Assembly: GCF_000202635.1 (NCBI RefSeq)
Contig: NC_015125.1
Coordinates: 1,860,001 to 1,924,000, forward strand
Length of the DNA: 64,000 nt
Direction of reading: 5' to 3'
Origin: Microbacterium testaceum StLB037
GTDB taxonomy: Bacteria; Actinomycetota; Actinomycetes; Actinomycetales; Microbacteriaceae
Below, one piece after another: positions 7,778 through 14,540 of this stretch. A program made the position numbers and the translations under genes. Under the pieces are notes generated by a model. It worked only from the letters and a program-made list of their open reading frames with translations. It made no database searches and was not told the origin of the DNA. Each line of letters starts with the position of its first letter. The first letter of the stretch is position 1.

Positions 7778-8866
7778 TCAGCGCCGGCGCCACTGCTCCT
7801 CGCCCGTGAACGGGACGACGGGCGGGGGCGCCGGCCTCGTCTCGATGTCGACACGCGCGCCGGTGCGTGCCGACTCCTGCAGGGCCGTCATCACCTCGAG
7901 GACGTGCAGTGCGATGGCCGCGTCGGTGCGATCCGACCCCGTACGGACGCGATCCAGGATGCCGATCCCCCGACCCGCGTGGTCGTACCCGGCGCGCTGG
8001 GTCACGGCGTGCCACTCGTCCTGGCGGCCCGCGCGGACGCGGACCTCGCCGTCGAAGAGGTTGGGGTCGGGGACCGACAGGGTTCCCGTCTCGCCGTAGA
8101 CCTCGATCGGGGAGGCGTCGCTCACCGGCGCGTCGAAGCTGAAGGTCACCGTCGACACCGCACCGCCGACGTGCTCGAGCACCCCCGTCACGTGGGTGTC
8201 GACCTCGACCGGGATGACCTCGCCCGCGCGCGGGCCGCTCGCGATGGTCCGCGTGTCTCGCGGTCGCGACGACGCCCCCGAGGCCCGGGCGACCGGCCCG
8301 AGGAGGTGGAACAGCGTCGTGAGGTAGTACGGCCCCATGTCGAGCAGTGGCCCGCCGCCCTCGCGGTAGTAGAAATCGGGGTGCGGATGCCACGCCTCGT
8401 GGCCCGCGGACACCCAGGTCGCCGTGGCCGCCACCGGTCGCCCGATCGTCCCGGCCTCGAGGGCCGCGCGCGCCGTCTGCACGCCCGTGCCGAGCACCGT
8501 GTCGGGAGCGCAGCCGAGCCACGATGCTCCACGTTCTGCCACGATCCGGCGAGCGTCCGCGAGGGTCGCCGCCAGCGGCTTCTCCCCGAAGACGCCCTTC
8601 CCCGCCGCGAGCGCCTTCGAGGCCACCTCGGCGTGGGCGGCGGGGACGGTGAGGTTCAGGACCGTGTCCACGGCCGGGTCGGCGACGAGGTCGTCGACGC
8701 GGAGCGCGCGGCATCCGGCGAACCTGCTCGCGACCTCCTCGGCGCGGGAGTGGTCGAGGTCGGCGGTCGCGACGATCCGCACGTCGGGGTGCTCGCCGAG
8801 GGTGGCGAGGTACTGCGCCGAGATGACGCCGAGTCCGACTATTCCGATACCGTGCGGCTGGCCCAC
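7778..8866 (-). CDS. Gfo/Idh/MocA family sugar oxidoreductase (ThuB-like by context)
   Basis: 362 residues. The N-terminal Rossmann motif GIVGLGVISAQYL, then the family hallmark FGEKPLA at about residue 95 with the catalytic-region Lys, then a C-terminal alpha/beta sheet domain containing GPLLDMGPYY. These NAD(P)-dependent enzymes oxidise sugars, inositols or derivatives. The GTG at 8866 is chosen because AAAGGGGA lies 6-7 nt before it; it overlaps the end of the ThuA-like gene by 28 bp. In Sinorhizobium, ThuA and a Gfo/Idh protein ThuB act together in 3-keto-disaccharide formation from trehalose, so a similar role is possible here. Confidence 0.88.
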   Translation of the reverse strand: MGQPHGIGIVGLGVISAQYLATLGEHPDVRIVATADLDHSRAEEVASRFAGCRALRVDDLVADPAVDTVLNLTVPAAHAEVASKALAAGKGVFGEKPLAATLADARRIVAERGASWLGCAPDTVLGTGVQTARAALEAGTIGRPVAATATWVSAGHEAWHPHPDFYYREGGGPLLDMGPYYLTTLFHLLGPVARASGASSRPRDTRTIASGPRAGEVIPVEVDTHVTGVLEHVGGAVSTVTFSFDAPVSDASPIEVYGETGTLSVPDPNLFDGEVRVRAGRQDEWHAVTQRAGYDHAGRGIGILDRVRTGSDRTDAAIALHVLEVMTALQESARTGARVDIETRPAPPPVVPFTGEEQWRRR

Positions 8867-9546
8867 AGCAGTCCCCTTTCGATGATGGTGCGCACCGACG
8901 GCTCGCGAAGGACGTCGGGGCTGTGCCCCGGGGTGGCGACGAACACGCGTCCGGCTCCCCATTCGCGGGTCCAGACCGCCGGCGAGACGATCGGGCGATG
9001 CCACGGGTGATACGGCTGCACGGGGTGCGTGGTGGTGGCGAGGACGTCGTTGAGATCGTCGGTCAGCACCCAGTACTGCTCGGTGTCGAGGTCGAAGTCC
9101 TCGAGGCCCGCGGTGATCTCGTGCGTCCGGCCGAGGTCGGTGAGCTCGACGCGGTAGGGGAGGAAGTTGTCCTCCTCGGTGCCCGGTCGCTCTTCGGGAT
9201 GCCGACCCGGGTGCGTGGCGAACTGCCCGCCGACGAGCTGCAGGTAGTCCGACGACGCGCGATACGAGTCGGCGATGCCCCCGTGCCAGCCGGCCAGCCC
9301 CGTCCCGTTCTCGACGGCGGCGCGCAGGCCCGTGAGCGCCTCGCGCGAGATCTCCGACATCGTGACGCACTGCAGGACCAGATCGACCGCGGCCATCTCG
9401 TCGGCGTCGGCGTAGACCTCGTTCGTCTCGCTCACGCGCACGTCGAAGCCGTTCTCGCGCAGGAACGGGAGGAACAGGTCGGTGGCCTCGACCGGGTGGT
9501 GGCCATCCCAGCCGCCGCGGACGACGAGTGCTCGTCGATGGCTCAT
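8839..9546 (-). CDS. ThuA-like family protein
   Basis: 235 residues of the ThuA family (glutamine-amidotransferase-like fold): it starts RALVVRGGWDGHHPVE, has GLAGWHGGIADSYR near the middle, and ends GRVFVATPGHSPDVL, all family landmarks. ThuA proteins act in sugar catabolism beside Gfo/Idh dehydrogenases, as here. GAGGAGG precedes the ATG at 9546. The gene is divergent from a LacI regulator, with one LacI-type palindrome in the 99-bp gap, so sugar-responsive control is likely. The inducer is unknown. Confidence 0.87.
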   Translation of the reverse strand: MSHRRALVVRGGWDGHHPVEATDLFLPFLRENGFDVRVSETNEVYADADEMAAVDLVLQCVTMSEISREALTGLRAAVENGTGLAGWHGGIADSYRASSDYLQLVGGQFATHPGRHPEERPGTEEDNFLPYRVELTDLGRTHEITAGLEDFDLDTEQYWVLTDDLNDVLATTTHPVQPYHPWHRPIVSPAVWTREWGAGRVFVATPGHSPDVLREPSVRTIIERGLLWASRTVSE

Positions 9547-9606
9547 GCGTCCTCCTCATTGTGGATGGATGCCACCCTGCCACGGCCCGCGCGACGGCCG
9601 GCGAGG

Positions 9607-9618
9607 TTTTGCGCAAAA
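9607..9618. promoter_or_regulatory. LacI-family operator
   Basis: The perfect 12-bp palindrome TTTTGCGCAAAA, with the central CG typical of LacI/GalR-family sites, lies between the divergent thuA-like and lacI-type genes. It overlaps TTGCGC, a possible -35 of the regulator. Confidence 0.75.
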
Positions 9619-9645
9619 GCCCGTGGCATCCGGCACACTGGGGTC

Positions 9646-10635
9646 GTGTCCCGTCCCACCCTTGCTCAGGTCGCGGCCGCCGCGGGCGTGAGCGTCGCGA
9701 CGGTGTCGCGCGTGCTGCGCGAGCGGGGCGAGATCTCGCCGATGACGCGCGCCCGCGTGCGCGACGCGGCGGCTTCGCTGGGATACGGAGGCGCAGGGTC
9801 CGGGCGTCCGCGCGCCGGGACCGCGCGTCTCATCGACCTCGTGATGGGGCGGTACGACGGTCCGTACAGCGAAGAGGTGGTCGTCGGCGCGCGCCAGGCG
9901 GCGACGCGCCTCGGTTACGACCTCGTGCTCACCGCCGAGAGGGAGGATCCGGCCGACGACTGGCCCGCGCGCATCGCGGCGCGCGGCTCGGGCGGGGTCG
10001 TGCTGGGCTTGACCGTCCCGACGGCGCGGCAGCGCGCGATGCTCGAGGCCGCGGCCATCCCGCTCGTGCTGTTCGAGCCCTCGTCGGAGTCGCGCGTCCC
10101 GCTCCCCAACGTCCGCACCACCGATCGCGCGGGCGGCGCCGACGCCGCGCGGCACCTTCTCGACCGCGGCGCGAGCCGCTTCATCGTGGTCGACGGGGCG
10201 CCCTCGTACCGCTGGGGTCGCGCGCGCGTCGAGGGTTTCGGTGCGGCCCTCGCGGAGAGCGTTCCGGATGCCGTGCTCCGCCGCGTCGCGACCGGATGGA
10301 GCGCGAGCGGCGCCCGCCGCGTCGTCCGCGCGGTCTTGCCGGAGCTGCCCGGTGACGGTCCCGTCGGCGTCTTCGCGTGCTCGGACGAGATGGCCGCCGG
10401 CGTGTACGCGGCGGCCGCCGACCTGGGGCTTCGCATCCCCCAGGACGTGCTCGTGGTGGGCTTCGACGACGTCCGCGGCGCCCGGTGGCTCCGCCCCGCC
10501 CTGACCACGGTGCGCCAGCCGATCCGCGAGATGGCGGCGGCCGCGGTGGAGCTGCTCGTGCACCCGCCCTCGACCGACGAGCCGGTGACCATCGAGCTGC
10601 CGACGCGGTTGATGGTGCGGGGGTCGACGGGGTGA
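9646..10635 (+). CDS. LacI family transcriptional regulator
   Basis: 329 residues. The N-terminal helix-turn-helix reads TLAQVAAAAGVSVATVSRVL, followed by a hinge and a periplasmic-binding-protein-like sugar domain (GGVVLGLT, then GVFACSDEMAAG, and VVGFDDVRGARWLRPALTTV near the end). GTG at 9646 begins exactly at the first residue expected for the family, and CACACT ends 6 nt before it, which would make the message leaderless. It probably represses the divergent thuA/Gfo-Idh pair and itself through the TTTTGCGCAAAA operator. Confidence 0.92.
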   Translation: MSRPTLAQVAAAAGVSVATVSRVLRERGEISPMTRARVRDAAASLGYGGAGSGRPRAGTARLIDLVMGRYDGPYSEEVVVGARQAATRLGYDLVLTAEREDPADDWPARIAARGSGGVVLGLTVPTARQRAMLEAAAIPLVLFEPSSESRVPLPNVRTTDRAGGADAARHLLDRGASRFIVVDGAPSYRWGRARVEGFGAALAESVPDAVLRRVATGWSASGARRVVRAVLPELPGDGPVGVFACSDEMAAGVYAAAADLGLRIPQDVLVVGFDDVRGARWLRPALTTVRQPIREMAAAAVELLVHPPSTDEPVTIELPTRLMVRGSTG

Positions 10636-10684
10636 GCGGTGGACGGCCGCCGCGGGCCGCGCGGGTGGGCGCGTGGCATCCGTT

Positions 10685-10768
10685 CCGCGAAACCGCACGT
10701 GTCTGCCGAGACCGCGCCCCATCGCATGCCAGCACGTGCGGTCTCGGCGATCGGGTGCGGTTTCGCGG
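10685..10768. repeat. four-core inverted repeat element Q1 (core GARACCGC)
   Basis: Two nested perfect inverted repeats. The outer arm CCGCGAAACCGCAC (10685-10698) pairs with 10755-10768 over 14 bp. The inner arm GCCGAGACCGC (10705-10715) pairs with 10738-10748 over 11 bp. Inner and outer arms share the core GARACCGC, so the 84-bp element has two forward and two reverse copies. It lies between the convergent lacI-type and YdeI genes. Confidence 0.75.
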
Positions 10769-10780
10769 CGGCGACCGCGC

Positions 10781-11356
10781 TCAGCTCGCCGGATCGACGG
10801 ATGCCGCGAGCCGGGCGACGTGCGCGGCGATGCGCTTTGCGCGCAGGGCGTCGCTCGTCGCCGTGACCACGGGGTGCAGAACGGAGTAGCGCTCGGACTT
10901 GTTCAACGCCTCGAAAGCGCGGGCCGCCGCGGGATTGGCATCCAGGGCTGCCCGCAGGTCGGGCGGAACCTCGATGGTCGCGGATCCCGCGTACGCGCGG
11001 TCCCAGCGGCCGTCGGCCTGCGCTCGAGCGATCTCGTCGGCACCGCGCGGGCGCATGCGCCCGTCCTCGATCAGGCGAGCCACGAGGTCGACGTTGCGCG
11101 TGGACCACATCGACCGCGCGCGCCGCGGGGTGAAGTGCTGGCGGAATGTCTCGGCATCCCGAGACTGCTTGCGCCCGTCGATCCACCCGCTGCACAGCGC
11201 TTCGTCGAGGGCCTCGGCGTAGGTGAGCGACGTCGGCGCGGTCGTGCCCTTCTTCGCCAGAACGAGCCAGACGCCGTCACTCGTGCTCTCGTTCTCGTCG
11301 AGCCACGCGCGCCAGCGCGCGACGTCGGCGACGGTGAGTTCGGGTGGGTCGGCCAC
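10781..11356 (-). CDS. YdeI/OmdA (OmpD-associated) family protein
   Basis: 191 residues. It has the YdeI-family sequence pattern GVWLVLAKKGTT, TYAEALDEALCSGWIDGRK and FTPRRARSMWSTRNV in the first half, and a C-terminal helical part with LNKSERYSVLHPVVTA. The family is common in actinobacteria, sometimes linked to stress or peptide resistance, but the biochemical role is not established. GTG at 11356 is chosen because GAGGAGG stands just upstream. Confidence 0.8.
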   Translation of the reverse strand: MADPPELTVADVARWRAWLDENESTSDGVWLVLAKKGTTAPTSLTYAEALDEALCSGWIDGRKQSRDAETFRQHFTPRRARSMWSTRNVDLVARLIEDGRMRPRGADEIARAQADGRWDRAYAGSATIEVPPDLRAALDANPAAARAFEALNKSERYSVLHPVVTATSDALRAKRIAAHVARLAASVDPAS

Positions 11357-11440
11357 GGGCGCCTCCTCGTGCGGGGTGTGTTCGGAGGGTAGCGCGGGGG
11401 TCCGACATCGGGAGCGGCGCGCTCGACCTGTGCGGGGTTG

Positions 11441-11514
11441 GCGGGAGGACACTCTGGGAGCGGAGGATGGATGCCGCCCCGCTGGTCCTCCCGTCCCGGA
11501 TCTTCCTCCGCTCC
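11441..11514. repeat. four-core repeat element Q2 (core GGAGGA)
   Basis: GGGAGGAC (about 11443-11450) and GGAGCGGAGGA (11457-11467) are followed by their complements GTCCTCCC (about 11484-11491) and TCCTCCGCTCC (11504-11514). The pairs interleave in the order A-B-A'-B', but because all share the core GGAGGA they could also pair in nested order. It lies upstream of the YdeI gene, beyond its ribosome site. Confidence 0.6.
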
Positions 11515-11587
11515 TGGGCGCCGCTGTGCGCCGCGCGGAGCCTCTGGCGGCAGGGGCCCACCCAAGGCTTCGATTCACTTCAACACG

Positions 11588-11628
11588 AAAGCCCTCCCGA
11601 ACGGCCTGCGGCCGCCCGTGAGGGCTTT
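11588..11628 (-). terminator. hairpin terminator in the duplicated flank
   Basis: AAAGCCCTC (11588-11596) pairs with GAGGGCTTT (11620-11628) around a GC-rich loop. It is the counterpart of the tRNA terminator in the second repeat unit. Confidence 0.55.
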
Positions 11629-11743
11629 GAGGGGCTGACGGGAATCGTCCCCACCGCCCCTCCACGCGCCGCTCCGCGCCGCGCGGAGCCTCCGGCGGCG
11701 TGGGCCCACCCGCTGCGGGATCGGTTCCTACGGCACCCACGCG

Positions 11744-11783
11744 AAAGGCCCGCCATCCCGGCTGCGCCGGAATGTCGGACCTT
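11744..11783 (-). terminator. terminator of tRNA-Gly
   Basis: A long imperfect hairpin directly after the tRNA CCA end on the minus strand, with AAAGG and CCTTT at its base and GCCGG/CCGGC at its top. Confidence 0.65.
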
Positions 11784-11857
11784 TGGAGGGGCTGACGGGA
11801 ATCGAACCCGCGCTGTCTGCTTGGGAAGCAGAAGTTCTGCCATTGAACTACAGCCCC
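11784..11857 (-). tRNA. tRNA-Gly (anticodon CCC)
   Basis: Read on the minus strand the gene starts GGGGCTG (pairing 7/7 with CAGCCCC). A D-arm with TTCAATGGCAGAAC follows, then anticodon stem TCTGC/GCAGA with loop TTCCCAA (anticodon CCC, reading GGG), and T-arm GGGTTCGATTCCC. Discriminator T and an encoded CCA occupy 11784-11787. A terminator hairpin follows at once. A 19-nt copy of its 3' end lies about 157 bp downstream, at 11629-11647. Confidence 0.95.
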
Positions 11858-11931
11858 GGATGCCGTGCGGCAACCCGGCCAGCATAACAGCGTCCGCGCC
11901 GCGTGCCGGCGGTGCCGATCGGCATCCCTCG

Positions 11932-12016
11932 CTGAAACCGCACGCGATTCGCGAGACCGCAGGCTTTCAGCAGCCGGCGGATGCGGTCTCAGTAAACGCG
12001 TGCGGTCTCGGCGCAG
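11932..12016. repeat. four-core inverted repeat element Q3 (core GARACCGCA)
   Basis: Forward copies CTGAAACCGCACGCG and GCGAGACCGCA are followed by reverse copies TGCGGTCTCAG and CGCGTGCGGTCTCGG. The core is the same as in Q1, 1.2 kb away, and the outer arms differ at one position. It sits between the divergent tRNA-Gly and dcd genes, so the two loci share a core but have different gene contexts. Confidence 0.72.
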
Positions 12017-12079
12017 AGGTCGCGCTCCCGGCGGCGTCGACCCGCGACACGGGCGGACCCCGCGCTCTAGGCTGGCCTC

Positions 12080-12685
12080 GTGCTGCTCTCCGATCGCGAC
12101 ATCCGAGCCGAACTCGCCTCCGGACGCCTGGGGCTCGACCCCTTCGACCCGGCCATGGTCCAGCCCTCGAGCGTCGACGTGCGGCTCGACCGGTACTTCC
12201 GGCTGTTCGACAACCACAAGTACCCCTTCATCGACCCGGCCGAAGACCAGCCCGAGCTCACGCGCCTCATCGAGGTCGAGCCCGACGAGCCGTTCATCCT
12301 GCACCCGGGGGAGTTCGCGCTCGGATCCACCTTCGAGCGGGTCTCGCTGCCGGACGACGTCGCCGCGCGCCTCGAGGGCAAGTCGTCGCTCGGACGCCTG
12401 GGCCTGCTCACGCACTCGACCGCCGGCTTCATCGACCCGGGCTTCTCGGGTCACGTCACGCTCGAGCTCTCGAACGTCGCGACCCTGCCGATCAAGCTCT
12501 GGCCGGGCATGAAGATCGGGCAGGTCTGCTACTTCCGCCTGACCTCGCCGGCCGAGAACCCCTACGGTTCCGGCCCCTACGGCAACCGCTACCAGGGCCA
12601 GCGCGGCCCGACGGCCTCGCGCTCCGCCCTGAATTTCCACCGGACCGACGTCGGCTCGACCGACGCGGGCTCCGCCGGACGCTGA
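12080..12685 (+). CDS. dcd: dCTP deaminase
   Basis: 201 residues, normal length for a homotrimeric dCTP deaminase, which makes dUTP for dTMP synthesis. It starts [17 protein letters not shown], has [10 protein letters not shown] near residue 28, the active-site segment [11 protein letters not shown] near 103, and [16 protein letters not shown], all diagnostic. The actinobacterial Dcd group includes bifunctional enzymes that also hydrolyse dUTP; the residues that decide this cannot be judged here. GTG at 12080 follows TAGGCT by exactly 6 nt, indicating a leaderless message. A strong terminator follows. Confidence 0.95.
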   Translation: MLLSDRDIRAELASGRLGLDPFDPAMVQPSSVDVRLDRYFRLFDNHKYPFIDPAEDQPELTRLIEVEPDEPFILHPGEFALGSTFERVSLPDDVAARLEGKSSLGRLGLLTHSTAGFIDPGFSGHVTLELSNVATLPIKLWPGMKIGQVCYFRLTSPAENPYGSGPYGNRYQGQRGPTASRSALNFHRTDVGSTDAGSAGR

Positions 12686-12693
12686 CCCGCACG

Positions 12694-12732
12694 CGAACAG
12701 CCCCATCGAGTCGAACTCGGTGGGGCTGTTCG
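12694..12732 (+). terminator. rho-independent terminator of dcd
   Basis: A perfect 12-bp stem, CGAACAGCCCCA (12694-12705) with TGGGGCTGTTCG (12721-12732), and a 15-nt loop, followed by TTTC. Confidence 0.88.
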
Positions 12733-12753
12733 TTTCGCGGCGCGCGCCGCGCC

Positions 12754-12816
12754 ATAAACGCGATCCATGCACAGAAACACGGCGTCCGCGTGTTTCCCGT
12801 CGCGGAGAGCGTTTAT
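12754..12816. repeat. four-core inverted repeat element Q4 (core AAACRCG)
   Basis: The outer arms ATAAACGC (12754-12761) and GCGTTTAT (12809-12816) enclose inner arms GAAACACG (12774-12781) and CGTGTTTC (12789-12796), all perfect. Four copies of AAAC(A)CG, two in each orientation, in 63 bp. It lies between the dcd terminator and the convergent regulator gene. Confidence 0.72.
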
Positions 12817-12822
12817 CGCTGA

Positions 12823-13722
12823 TCACTCGGATGCCGAGGGCTCACCGGATGCCGAAACCTCACGGCCGCGGACGAACCCGGCGTCGAAGCCGCGCTCGAA
12901 GGCGCGCTGCGCCGCGCGGTGGGCGCGGTGGGAACCGCCGTGGCGGTGCTCGCCATCACGGTGCGCGCCGTGGCCGTGCCGGCCGCATGCCCCGCGTCCG
13001 CGGGGGTCGCCGTGTCCGTCGCCGGAGCTGAACCCGGCGTGGTCGCCGCGCCGGCCGTGTCCGGTGTGCGCATCGCGCTCGAACCCCGCGCGCTCGCCGC
13101 GCTCGAACCCGGCGAGCTCGCCGTGCCGCTCGTGGCTGCGCGCGAACCTGCCGCGGTGGCCCGGCCGACCGTGACCGCGTTCCGCGTGCTCGCCGCGCTC
13201 GAACCCGGCGTGGTCGCCGCGCCCGCGGAGCTCGGGACCGAAACCCGGCCCGAATCCCCGACCGAACCCGGGACCGAACCCGGGACCGAAACCCCCGCGT
13301 CCGCCGCGGAATCCACGCGGCCCGGAGTCCGTGGCATCCACCCCGAGGGCATCCGCGACGGCGTCGAGGGAGGTGTTCAGCTGAGCCAGCTCGTCGGCGG
13401 GGAGGTCGGCGAGCAGGGACGCGCGCTCGGCGTCCACCCGGTCAAGGGCGGCCCGGCCGTCGTCGGTGAGGGTCCACGCGTCGTCGACGCGGGCGATCCA
13501 CCCGCGCTCGGCGAGAGCCGTGACGCGCTTTCCGCCGCGGGCGATGCGGTCGCTCACCCAGGGGGCGTCGAGGCGACCGTCGATGACGCTGAGGATCGCG
13601 ATGGTCCGCGGGTCGAGGTCGCTCGCGCGGAGCTGCTCGAACAGGCGGTGGTGCAGCGCGTGGCCGACCGCGTTCAGGCGGTGGGCGAGGCTGCGGGCAT
13701 CAAGAGAAGAAGAGGCGTTCAT
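12823..13722 (-). CDS. winged-helix (MarR-like) regulator with a Gly/His/Arg-rich tail
   Basis: 299 residues. Residues 1 to about 125 form a MarR-type winged helix: ARSLAHRLNAVGHALHHRLF, then DLDPRTIAILSVIDGRL, a recognition helix and the wing DDAWTLTDDGRAAL. The remainder, about 170 residues, is low-complexity: GFGPGFG repeats, then imperfect HAGFERGEHAE units rich in His, Gly, Arg and Glu. Such a tail could be disordered and bind metal or nucleic acid (inference). GAAAGGAC precedes the ATG at 13722. It is divergent from another MarR protein with an HHHPHGHGG segment, and their shared gap carries TGTCA/TGACA motifs. Confidence 0.7.
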   Translation of the reverse strand: MNASSSLDARSLAHRLNAVGHALHHRLFEQLRASDLDPRTIAILSVIDGRLDAPWVSDRIARGGKRVTALAERGWIARVDDAWTLTDDGRAALDRVDAERASLLADLPADELAQLNTSLDAVADALGVDATDSGPRGFRGGRGGFGPGFGPGFGRGFGPGFGPELRGRGDHAGFERGEHAERGHGRPGHRGRFARSHERHGELAGFERGERAGFERDAHTGHGRRGDHAGFSSGDGHGDPRGRGACGRHGHGAHRDGEHRHGGSHRAHRAAQRAFERGFDAGFVRGREVSASGEPSASE

Positions 13723-13759
13723 GGGGTGTCCTTTCGTGGGCGGGAGATCCGCCGATGTA

Positions 13760-13817
13760 TGTCATGTGACAACGAATGTACTGTGACATGTATTCCGGAT
13801 GCTTGTCAAGCGACATG
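13760..13817. promoter_or_regulatory. operator cluster between the two MarR-like genes
   Basis: The perfect palindrome TGTCATGTGACA (13760-13771) is followed by CTGTGACATGTA (13781-13792) and TTGTCAAGCGACATGT (13803-13818). The half-site TGTCA/TGACA recurs in all three. They overlap the divergent promoters, so one or both MarR proteins probably bind here. Confidence 0.68.
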
Positions 13818-13829
13818 TAAAATCTCCCC

Positions 13830-14333
13830 GTGACCTTCGATCCCGCCGACGACATCGCCGCCGCCCTCGCCAAGCTGCGCGGCCGACGTCCGCGTCCGCC
13901 GTTCGGCCCGGACGAGCACCACCACCCGCACGGACACGGCGGACCCTGGGGGAGAGGCGCTCCGCCGTGGGGCGACCCCGCGCACGGACGCTTCGGGGGA
14001 CCCGCGCGCCTGCGCCTGCTGGATGCGCTGGTCGCGGCATCCGATGCCCTCTCCGTCAGCGAGATCGCCGAGGCGGTGGGTGTGGATCAGCCGCGCGCTT
14101 CGCGCCTTGTGCAGCAGTCGACGCAGATGGGCTTGGTCGCCCGCGAGCCCGACCCCGACGACGCGCGCCGCACGCGCGTGCGCCTCACCCCCGAGGGCGA
14201 GCGGCTGATCTCGAGCTTCCGCGGGAGGCGACGGGATGCCGTGCGCTCCGCCCTCGAGTCGTTCACCGAGGCCGAGCGCGCCGACTTCGCGCGTCTGCTG
14301 ACGAAATTCGCCGAGGCGTGGCCGCGCGACTGA
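13830..14333 (+). CDS. MarR family regulator with a His-rich N-terminus
   Basis: 167 residues. The first 55 residues are Pro/Gly/His-rich (EHHHPHGHGGPWGRG) and precede a normal MarR core: ARLRLLDALVAASDALSVSE, the helix VDQPRASRLVQQSTQMGLV and the wing DPDDARRTRVRLT. The His cluster could bind Zn, Ni or Cu (inference). TAAAAT (13818-13823) ends 6 nt before the GTG at 13830, so the message should be leaderless, with a TGTCA/TGACA site across the promoter. With the divergent His-rich regulator it forms a two-regulator locus with no evident structural target gene next to it. Confidence 0.85.
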   Translation: MTFDPADDIAAALAKLRGRRPRPPFGPDEHHHPHGHGGPWGRGAPPWGDPAHGRFGGPARLRLLDALVAASDALSVSEIAEAVGVDQPRASRLVQQSTQMGLVAREPDPDDARRTRVRLTPEGERLISSFRGRRRDAVRSALESFTEAERADFARLLTKFAEAWPRD

Positions 14334-14540
14334 GTCCGCGGCATACCGAATCGTCCCCGCTGCGCGGACGAAACTCCCGAGAATTCGCGTGCGCCACTGA
14401 CCTCCGCCGCGAGATCACGCGGACGTCCGGGACGGCGACGCCGAAAAGTCAGGAGTCTCGCACGCCCCGCTCCGGCCCCCGGCCGCGCGCGACCGCAACG
14501 CGCGATCGCAACCCGCCGCCCACCGCCGCAGCGCGGCGCG

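Larger units (their letters stand above)
11528..11804. repeat. duplicated tRNA-Gly 3' flank (two units of about 150 bp)
   Basis: Landmarks recur at a fixed offset. GCGCCGCGCGGAGCCTC occurs at 11528 and 11676 and GGGCCCACCC at 11555 and 11702. A terminator hairpin recurs at 11588 and 11744. GAGGGGCTGACGGGAATCG (19 nt) recurs at 11629-11647 and 11786-11804. The second 19-mer is the 3' end of the real tRNA; the first is a fragment with no rest of a tRNA. This fits an old tandem duplication or a leftover of integration at the tRNA 3' end. Confidence 0.7.

Noticed and set aside
10735-12826. Extended form of the YdeI gene of 681 codons
   Set aside because: The extension crosses dcd and the tRNA in antisense; a GTG with a good ribosome site at 11356 gives the normal family length.
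14366-14460. An eleventh intergenic four-core element
   Set aside because: CGAAACTCC and GGAGTCTCG pair only partly and the inner copies are poor; left as a degenerate candidate.
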